This document shows, piece after piece, positions 5,401 through 10,860 of a stretch of DNA of 10,860 nt. The first letter of the stretch is position 1. Every line of letters begins with the position of its first letter. The DNA lies in NCBI GenBank assembly GCA_010025655.1, contig RGSV01000025.1, positions 1 through 10,860 of the forward strand, given 5' to 3'. This stretch comes from Acidimicrobiia bacterium (GTDB lineage: Bacteria; Actinomycetota; Acidimicrobiia; Acidimicrobiales; Ilumatobacteraceae). Below the pieces are notes generated by a model. It was not told the origin of the DNA, ran no database searches, and saw only the letters and a program-made list of their open reading frames with translations. The translations under genes were made by a program, and so were the position numbers.

Positions 5401-8400
5401 GCGGCAAACGTCTGATCCATCAACTCGGCGAGTTCTTGGTCGTGCACCACCTTTGATCCGGTCGCTGGGCTACCCGACTCGACGCGTGCGGCGTGCCGCA
5501 GGTCGTAGCCGCGATCTTTCAAGCGCCAGATGCGGTGTTCGACGAAGTGCCAGGCGCCCATGTTCTCTGGTTCTTCTTGCAACCACAGCACTTGCTTGGC
5601 ATTCGGATACCGCGCGAGCACCTCGTTGATCTGCGATTCGGGGAACGGATACAACTGCTCTACGCGAACAACCGCCACTGGTGCACCGCGCTTGGTGCGC
5701 TCGCTCATTGCGTCCCACGCCACCTTGCCTGAGCACAACACCACGCGCGTTACTGCGTTGCGGTCGCCCACTGCAGGGTCGTCGAGCACTTCTTCGAACG
5801 AGCCGTGCGTAAGGTCGCCGACTGCCGAACGACTCTCCTTCATGCGCAACGGCTGCTTGGGCGCCATCACCACGAGCGGTTTGCGCACGTCGCGGCGCAC
5901 TTGTCGACGCAACATGTGGAAGTACTGCGCGGCCGTCGTCGGATACGCCACCTGAATGTTGTCTTCGGCACACAACTGCAAGAAGCGCTCAAGCCGCGCC
6001 GAAGAGTGCTCGGGGCCTTGGCCTTCCATGCCGTGCGGCAACAACAGCACCAGACCATTGTGTTGGCCCCACTTGTCTTCGGCTGCAACGAGGTATTGGT
6101 CGATGATCACCTGCGCACCGTTGACGAAGTCGCCGAACTGTGCCTCCCACATCACCAGTGCTGCGGGGTTGGCATGCGCGTAGCCGTATTCGAAGCCCAT
6201 TGCGGCATATTCCGACAAGAGCGAGTCGTACACCCAGAACTTTGCAGCGCCGGTGCCAAGGTTGGCAAGCGGTGCATACTTGGTTTCGTTCGTGTAGTCG
6301 ACGAGCACTGCGTGGCGTTGACTAAACGTGCCGCGGCGGCAGTCTTCGCCTGCCAGACGCACCGGCGAACCCTCGAGCACGAGCGAGCCGAACGCCAACG
6401 CTTCGGCGGTTGCCCAATCGACTTCGCCTTCGTTCTCGTACATCGCGCTGCGGCCCTCAAACTGACGCAGCAGCTTGGGGTGCACGGTGAAGCCGTCGGG
6501 GTATCGATTCATCGCGGCGAAGACGCGGTCGAGCACACCACGTTCGACACCGGTATTGACGTGCGGCAGCACTCCGACCGGTTTGGGTGGCGGTGGCACT
6601 TTCGTTGTGGCTCGTGCGTGCGCACGCGTTTCGTCGAGTGCTGACTGCAACTTCGCTTGGTAGTCGGCGAGAATTCGCTCGGCATCCTCCACCGTCACGG
6701 TGCCGCGCTTCACGAGCGACTCGAGATACAACTTGCGCACGCTGCGTCGCTCGGCAATGGCCTTGTACATGAGCGGCTGGGTATAACTCGGGTCGTCACC
6801 TTCGTTGTGGCCATGGCGGCGGTAGCACACCATGTCGATGACGACGTCTTTGTGGAACGTCTGGCGATACGCAAACGCCAACTTCGCCACGCGCACGCAG
6901 GCTTCGGGATCGTCGCCGTTCACATGGAAGATTGGTGCGCCAACCGATTTGGCGACGTCGGTGCAATATTGCGACGAGTGCGCATACTCGGGTGACGTGG
7001 TGAAACCGATCTGGTTGTTGATGACGAGATGTATCGTGCCGCCGACGCGGTAGCCGCTCGTATCACTCATCGCAAGACACTCGGCAACCACACCCTGACC
7101 CGCAAAGGCTGCGTCACCGTGCACGAGCAGCGGCAGCACGCTGAATGCGCCCGCAGGCTCGATCTGGTCTTGCATCGCGCGAACCGTGCCCAGCACGATC
7201 GGGTCAACGGTCTCGAGGTGGCTGGGGTTCGACGCCAGTTCGATTGGCAACAGCGCACCACTGCGGGCCTGGAACTTGCCACTCGCCCCAAGGTGGTACT
7301 TCACGTCGCCAGAACCCTGCACTGCGTGCGGGTCGACGTGGCCTTCAAATTCACCGAAGAGATGTTCGAGACTCTTGCCCACCACGTTGGCCAGCACGTT
7401 GAGGCGACCGCGGTGCGCCATTCCGACAACCGCACCATCGAGCGCATTGTCTGCTGCCGCGTTCAAGATCGCATCAAGAATCGGAATGGCCGACTCAGCA
7501 CCTTCCAAACCGAAGCGCTTGGTGCCGACGTACTTGGTGGCAAGGAAGCGTTCGAATGCCTCTGCCGCATTGAGTCGCTCGAGAATCACCATCGGCTCAG
7601 GCGTGAAGTTGTCGGCATGACCCTCGACCTGTTGCTGCATCCAGCGCTGCTCGTCGGTGTTCTGAATGTGCATGTACTCAACGCCGATGGTGCGGCAGTA
7701 CGCATCACGCAAGACGCCGAGCAGCGCACCGAGGGTTGAACGCTGCACGCCACCCACACCTCCGGTGGCGAACTCACGGTCGAGATCCCAAATCGTGAGA
7801 CCGTAGGTCAGCGGGTCGAGTTCGCGTGGCATGCGTGGCGTCTTCCAGCGCAGCGGGTCGAGGTCGGCGATGAGGTGGCCGCGCACGCGATGCACGCGAA
7901 TGAGCGTCGCTACTTGCATCTGCTTGTGAGCCTGGAGGTCGGCACCTTCCAGATCGTTGGAGTCGACGCGCCACTTCACCGCCTCATACGGCACACCAAG
8001 ACTGCGGAAGATGCCTTCATAGAAACCGTGCTCACCGAGCAGCAGGTCGTGAATCGCCTTCAAAAAGAGCCCGCTCTCGGCTCCTTGAATGATGCGATGG
8101 TCGTAGGTGCTCGTCACCGTCACGACCTTCGAGACGCCGAGTTGATTCAGCGCTCGCTCGTCACTGCCCTCGAACTCAGCTGGATAATCAATCGACCCAA
8201 CACCGACGATCACCCCCTGGCCAACCATGAGGCGCGGCACCGACTGGTTAGTGCCGATGGTGCCGGGGTTGGTGAGGCTCACGTTGGCGCCCTGGAAGTC
8301 GTCGACGGTCAGCTTGTTGGTGCGCACCTTGCGAATGATGTCGTCGTAGGCGTTGACGAAGCCGAGGAAGTCGAGCGTGTCGGCGCCCTTCAGAACGGGC

Positions 8401-9080
8401 ACCACCAAGGTGCGTTGACCGCCACCTTTGTCAACGTCGACGGCCAGACCGATGTTCACGTTCGTGTGACGTTGCAGCTGCGGTTTGCCATCGGCGTCGG
8501 CGACGAACACGTTCTTCATGTTCGGTACGGCATCGACGATGGCGCGCACCACTGCATAACCGATGAGGTGCGTGAAGCTGACCTTCGTCTGACCGGTGCG
8601 CGAGCGATAGCCGTTGATGACGCGTCGGTTGACCTCGAGCAACTTGGCAGGAATCTGCCGCACGCTGGTGGCCGTCGGCACGGCGAGGCTGCGTTCCATG
8701 TTGGTGGCGATGGCGGCACCGACGCCACGAATCGGCTCGGGTTCGGATGGAGCTGTAAGTGCGGCAGGTGCGGGTGCGACTACTTCTTGTGTCGGCACGA
8801 TGTTGGCCGGACGACGCATCGGAAAGGTGTCGTCGACACCGCGCGTACCACTACTCGGTGCTGCTGTTGTCGCGCCGCGCGATGCGCCAGTGCCGTTGGT
8901 CGGGGCGACGGGGGCAGCCTTGGGCACATCACCGGGTTTGTAGTCGCTGAAGAACTCGCGCCACTGCTCGCTGACGGCAGCCGGGTTGTCGCGATAGCGC
9001 TCGTACATCTCTTCGACGAGCCACGAGTTGGTGCCAAAGTCGTCACCCGACGATTCAGTGGTATTCGTCGGTGAACTCAC
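5394..9080 (-). CDS. kgd: Multifunctional 2-oxoglutarate decarboxylase/dehydrogenase, E2-E1 fusion (Kgd/OdhA)
   Basis: Kgd uses thiamine diphosphate to decarboxylate 2-oxoglutarate. It supplies the E1 activity, and in complex with AceF and Lpd the succinyl transfer, of the actinobacterial 2-oxoglutarate dehydrogenase in the TCA cycle. The 1228 residues match mycobacterial Kgd (1231) along the whole length: an N-terminal helix (NSWLVEEMYERYRDNP, 18-33), an Ala/Pro-rich linker (50-120), an E2-like acyltransferase core ending in DHRIIQGAESG (327-337), then the E1 part with AHRGRLN (555-561), ANPSHLE (617-623), HGDAAFAGQG (654-663), INNQIGFTT and the C-terminal transketolase-like domain. No lipoyl domain is present, as in the family. 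The GTG at 9080 keeps the N-terminal helix; TACGCT lies 6 bases upstream, suggesting a leaderless mRNA. The NYN-S1 gene follows with a 7-bp overlap. Confidence 0.97.
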   Translation of the reverse strand: MSSPTNTTESSGDDFGTNSWLVEEMYERYRDNPAAVSEQWREFFSDYKPGDVPKAAPVAPTNGTGASRGATTAAPSSGTRGVDDTFPMRRPANIVPTQEVVAPAPAALTAPSEPEPIRGVGAAIATNMERSLAVPTATSVRQIPAKLLEVNRRVINGYRSRTGQTKVSFTHLIGYAVVRAIVDAVPNMKNVFVADADGKPQLQRHTNVNIGLAVDVDKGGGQRTLVVPVLKGADTLDFLGFVNAYDDIIRKVRTNKLTVDDFQGANVSLTNPGTIGTNQSVPRLMVGQGVIVGVGSIDYPAEFEGSDERALNQLGVSKVVTVTSTYDHRIIQGAESGLFLKAIHDLLLGEHGFYEGIFRSLGVPYEAVKWRVDSNDLEGADLQAHKQMQVATLIRVHRVRGHLIADLDPLRWKTPRMPRELDPLTYGLTIWDLDREFATGGVGGVQRSTLGALLGVLRDAYCRTIGVEYMHIQNTDEQRWMQQQVEGHADNFTPEPMVILERLNAAEAFERFLATKYVGTKRFGLEGAESAIPILDAILNAAADNALDGAVVGMAHRGRLNVLANVVGKSLEHLFGEFEGHVDPHAVQGSGDVKYHLGASGKFQARSGALLPIELASNPSHLETVDPIVLGTVRAMQDQIEPAGAFSVLPLLVHGDAAFAGQGVVAECLAMSDTSGYRVGGTIHLVINNQIGFTTSPEYAHSSQYCTDVAKSVGAPIFHVNGDDPEACVRVAKLAFAYRQTFHKDVVIDMVCYRRHGHNEGDDPSYTQPLMYKAIAERRSVRKLYLESLVKRGTVTVEDAERILADYQAKLQSALDETRAHARATTKVPPPPKPVGVLPHVNTGVERGVLDRVFAAMNRYPDGFTVHPKLLRQFEGRSAMYENEGEVDWATAEALAFGSLVLEGSPVRLAGEDCRRGTFSQRHAVLVDYTNETKYAPLANLGTGAAKFWVYDSLLSEYAAMGFEYGYAHANPAALVMWEAQFGDFVNGAQVIIDQYLVAAEDKWGQHNGLVLLLPHGMEGQGPEHSSARLERFLQLCAEDNIQVAYPTTAAQYFHMLRRQVRRDVRKPLVVMAPKQPLRMKESRSAVGDLTHGSFEEVLDDPAVGDRNAVTRVVLCSGKVAWDAMSERTKRGAPVAVVRVEQLYPFPESQINEVLARYPNAKQVLWLQEEPENMGAWHFVEHRIWRLKDRGYDLRHAARVESGSPATGSKVVHDQELAELMDQTFAAW

Positions 9081-9086
9081 GGCTAC

Positions 9087-9092
9087 AGCGTA
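9087..9092 (-). promoter_or_regulatory. Putative kgd -10 box (leaderless start)
   Basis: TACGCT reads on the minus strand and ends 6 bases before the kgd GTG, with no Shine-Dalgarno between. A second candidate, GATAAC, lies immediately upstream (9098-9093), so the exact box is uncertain. The flanks resemble the ettA promoter: GCGGATAACTACGCTGTA here and GCGGAAACTAGGTTGTA there. Confidence 0.4.
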
Positions 9093-9114
9093 GTTATCCG
9101 CGCCCTAGCGACTT

Positions 9115-9154
9115 CGGGCAACACTGCCCGCTTTCGATGTCGGGCAGTACTGCC
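9115..9154. promoter_or_regulatory. Two equally built dyads upstream of kgd, possible tandem operator
   Basis: CGGGCA-ACAC-TGCCCG (9115-9130) and CGGGCA-GTAC-TGCC (9141-9154) share the layout CGGGCA-N4-TGCC, with centres exactly 26 bp apart. The inner part of the second (9143-9154) is a perfect 12-bp palindrome. If kgd transcription starts at its GTG, the centres lie about 42 and 68 bp upstream, positions typical of activator sites. The arms can also pair across the two sites (9123-9130 with 9141-9148), so an RNA role for puuD termination is an alternative. Confidence 0.4.
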
Positions 9155-9172
9155 GCCTCAGGTGAGGCGGCA
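9151..9172 (-). terminator. Strong hairpin just after the PuuD-like gene, possible terminator without U-run
   Basis: TGCCGCCTCA (9151-9160) and TGAGGCGGCA (9163-9172) are perfect reverse complements, a GC-rich 10-bp inverted repeat around two bases. It begins four bases after the TAA of the PuuD-like gene on the minus strand. No T-run follows, so it would be a non-canonical terminator or an RNA 3'-end stabiliser. Confidence 0.5.
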
Positions 9173-9176
9173 TCGC

Positions 9177-9938
9177 TTAGGCGAACATGAACTCCGAAAG
9201 CAGCCACAAGACCAGCCAGAGCACGCCGCTGGTGATGAGGGCGTTCTTGTGCGACTCGTAAGGCCACAGCAACTTGTTGGTTGCCGCCGTGCCACCCAGT
9301 TTTCCGAGTGCGTTCAACTGCAGCACCGCGCCGATGACCAGGGCGATGATCACATAGTTGATCGCATCACGACTCGTGGCGTTGTTGAAGCTCTCACCAT
9401 AGAAGTGGGCGGTGCCGACCATGAACCAGAGCATCGATACCGAGAACACCATGTTCTGGCGCGACGCGAGCAGTGCCCGTCGCCCGGCTGCCGCCGCGTT
9501 CGGGTCGGGCTGACCGCCACCGAGCACGTTTACCGCGTTGGCGAGCACCACCTTCTGGTTCTTCCAGATGATCATCCAAACGTTGGCCGCCATCGTGATG
9601 GCAAAGATCATGCCGACGGTGATCGACGCGTTCTTGGCATTGAGCGAGTTACCGCCATCCCAATTGAGGAAGCTGTCGTAGTACGACGGCTGACCGGTAA
9701 TGAGAATGCCGGTGCCGAGCGTCATGATGGCCGCCCAGCGGAACCACCAGAGTGCGCGGCGTGCGAGTTTGTCGAGCGTGATGTTGCGGGCCTTGGCCTC
9801 GTCGCCGTACGACGCGAGTGCGGGCACCTGCACGAGGTTGAAGTAATAGAGCAGTCCGATCCACGCAATACCGACCAGAACATGCAAATAGCGCATGAAG
9901 AAGTTGAGGAAGTAATCCCCTGAGAACAGTTCCACCAT
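9177..9938 (-). CDS. PuuD-like integral membrane protein (urate oxidase N-terminal domain family), no cytochrome c domain
   Basis: The 253-residue protein resembles the membrane part of PuuD, the cytochrome-c-linked urate hydroxylase of purine degradation. The family opening is clear: FMRYLHVLVGIAWIGLLYYF (14-33) with His19. Other hydrophobic segments are at about 65-82, 105-125, 163-180, 192-212 and 233-251, and further conserved-looking histidines are in GTAHFYG (His178) and at His230. Full PuuD continues into a C-terminal cytochrome c; here the protein ends after the last helix and has no CxxCH. Thus an electron acceptor would have to be separate, or the function differs. No purine-degradation gene is nearby. 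GGGAGG lies 2 bases before the ATG at 9938 and 5 before the following GTG (9935), so the true start may be the latter. Confidence 0.78.
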   Translation of the reverse strand: MVELFSGDYFLNFFMRYLHVLVGIAWIGLLYYFNLVQVPALASYGDEAKARNITLDKLARRALWWFRWAAIMTLGTGILITGQPSYYDSFLNWDGGNSLNAKNASITVGMIFAITMAANVWMIIWKNQKVVLANAVNVLGGGQPDPNAAAAGRRALLASRQNMVFSVSMLWFMVGTAHFYGESFNNATSRDAINYVIIALVIGAVLQLNALGKLGGTAATNKLLWPYESHKNALITSGVLWLVLWLLSEFMFA

Positions 9939-9965
9939 GACCTCCCAGTCGTGATTCGTGGCTCA

Positions 9966-9981
9966 AGCGACGAACGTCGCT
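9966..9981. promoter_or_regulatory. 16-bp dyad in the divergent PuuD-like/ettA intergenic region
   Basis: AGCGACG-AA-CGTCGCT is an inverted repeat of two 7-bp arms around AA. It lies directly downstream of the predicted start of the PuuD-like transcript (TACCTT at 9996-9991 on the minus strand). It could be a repressor site or a short 5' leader hairpin. Confidence 0.35.
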
Positions 9982-9990
9982 CGTCCATCG

Positions 9991-9996
9991 AAGGTA
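9991..9996 (-). promoter_or_regulatory. Putative -10 box for the PuuD-like gene
   Basis: TACCTT on the minus strand fits TAnnnT and is preceded by C, as in other candidate boxes of this window. It would give a leader of about 45 nt that holds the 9966-9981 dyad and the GGGAGG Shine-Dalgarno. Confidence 0.3.
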
Positions 9997-10004
9997 GCGG
10001 AAAC

Positions 10005-10010
10005 TAGGTT
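10005..10010 (+). promoter_or_regulatory. Putative ettA -10 box (leaderless start)
   Basis: TAGGTT ends 8 bases before the ettA GTG at 10019, with no Shine-Dalgarno between. The surrounding sequence resembles that before kgd. Confidence 0.4.
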
Positions 10011-10018
10011 GTACGGCG

Positions 10019-10860
10019 GTGACTGCCGAATTCATCTACACCTGTTACAAACTCGGGCGCTTCTACCCACCCGACCGTCAGGTGCTGGCAGACATCTCGC
10101 TCTCGTTTTACCCCGGCGCCAAGATCGGTGTGCTTGGGGCCAATGGCAGCGGCAAATCGAGCCTGCTCAAGATCATGGCGGGCCTCGACGACGGCTACTC
10201 GGGCGAAGCGCGCCTCACGCCGGGGTTCAGCGTGGGACTGTTGGCGCAAGAGCCGCAACTCGACCCAAAGAAAGACGTGCTCGGCAACGTGATGGATGGC
10301 GTCGCGCCGATTCGCGACTTGCTGGCCGACTACGAAAAGGTCACCGCAATGTGGGGTGAGCCCGACGCCGACTTTGAAAAAGTTGGTGCGCGTCAAGCCG
10401 AACTCGAAGCCAAGATCGCCGCCGCCGATGCGTGGAGCCTCGAGCGCAACGTCGAAATCGCGATGGATGCGTTGCGTTGCCCTCCGAATGATGCTGACGT
10501 CACCAAGTTGTCGGGTGGTGAGCGTCGCCGCGTTGCCTTGTGCCGGCTGCTGCTCTCGCGTCCCGACTTGTTGTTGCTCGACGAACCAACCAACCACCTC
10601 GACGCCGAAAGCGTCGATTGGCTCGAGCGCTTCTTGCAGGAATATTCGGGCACGGTGATTGCGATCACCCACGACCGCTACTTCCTCGACAACGTTGCGA
10701 AGTGGATTCTCGAACTTGACCGTGGTCGTGGCATTCCGTTCTCGGGCAACTACTCAAGTTGGCTCGAACAAAAACAAGAGCGTCTTGCCCAAGAAGAAAA
10801 ATCAAATGAAGCTCGTCGCCGCACATTGCAACGCGAGTTGGAGTGGGTGCGCATGGCGCC
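10019..10860 (+). CDS. ettA: Energy-dependent translational throttle protein EttA (ABC-F), N-terminal half (cut by window edge)
   Basis: EttA is a soluble ABC-F ATPase that binds the ribosomal E site and tunes entry into elongation according to the ATP/ADP state. About 280 residues are visible of roughly 555. The first ATPase domain is complete: Walker A GANGSGKSS (40-48, Ser in place of the usual final Thr), a Q-loop in LLAQEPQLDP, the signature LSGGERRRVALCRLLL (164-179), Walker B LLLLDEPTNHLDAESV (184-199) and the His switch ITHDRYFLDNVA (216-227). FSGNYSSWLEQKQERLAQEE then starts the P-site tRNA interaction motif linker. Likeness to E. coli EttA is high throughout. The GTG at 10019 is chosen because TAEFIYTCYKLGRFYPP matches the EttA N-terminus. 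It is divergent from the PuuD-like gene. Confidence 0.96.
   Translation, partial: MTAEFIYTCYKLGRFYPPDRQVLADISLSFYPGAKIGVLGANGSGKSSLLKIMAGLDDGYSGEARLTPGFSVGLLAQEPQLDPKKDVLGNVMDGVAPIRDLLADYEKVTAMWGEPDADFEKVGARQAELEAKIAAADAWSLERNVEIAMDALRCPPNDADVTKLSGGERRRVALCRLLLSRPDLLLLDEPTNHLDAESVDWLERFLQEYSGTVIAITHDRYFLDNVAKWILELDRGRGIPFSGNYSSWLEQKQERLAQEEKSNEARRRTLQRELEWVRMA

Noticed and set aside
7875-9074. Plus-strand open frame of 399 codons
   Set aside because: It lies wholly antisense to kgd, which matches its family over its full length; the frame shows no domain and is typical of high-GC shadow frames.
9162-9923. Plus-strand open frame of 253 codons
   Set aside because: It is antisense to the PuuD-like gene, is rich in His, Arg and Glu without motifs, and has no promoter or Shine-Dalgarno.
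10004-10672. Minus-strand open frame of 222 codons
   Set aside because: It is antisense to ettA, whose ABC-F motifs are unmistakable.

Overview
The window reads as a chromosomal segment of a high-GC actinobacterium. The strongest evidence is a fused Kgd-type 2-oxoglutarate enzyme (E2-like acyltransferase followed by a thiamine-diphosphate E1 on one chain of 1228 residues), an arrangement typical of Actinobacteria. Supporting signs are a MurA with aspartate in place of the catalytic cysteine, as in mycobacteria, and several GTG starts that sit 6 to 8 bases after a TAnnnT box, as expected for leaderless mRNAs. Acidimicrobiia (Ilumatobacter-like) is my best guess from general likeness, but the sequence alone does not prove it.

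Layout from left to right. 1-1666 holds a minus-strand run of nifU-like, meaB and azlC, tightly packed; azlC is cut by the left edge. 1702-1854 holds a small plus-strand membrane protein gene whose 3' end overlaps murA. 1820-3088 is murA (minus). It diverges from an MFS transporter gene (plus, 3156-4358). 4333-5400 is a gene for a predicted NYN ribonuclease fused to an S1 RNA-binding domain (minus), whose 3' end overlaps the MFS gene. Its GTG start overlaps the stop of kgd (minus, 5394-9080), so the two probably form an operon. 9081-9176 is a gap rich in inverted repeats. 9177-9938 is a PuuD-like membrane protein gene (minus). After a divergent gap of 80 bp, ettA (plus) starts at 10019 and runs off the right edge.

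Most genes are housekeeping: peptidoglycan precursor synthesis (murA), TCA cycle (kgd), translation (ettA), Fe-S handling (nifU-like) and B12-enzyme maintenance (meaB). The less ordinary parts are the NYN-S1 protein coupled to kgd, the small membrane protein, the compact promoters (two divergent pairs appear to share one -10 box), a sequence of about 27 bp common to the murA and kgd promoters, and two equally built dyads upstream of kgd. No tRNA, rRNA, CRISPR array, transposon or phage gene was recognised. No stretch above 300 bp lacks a gene.
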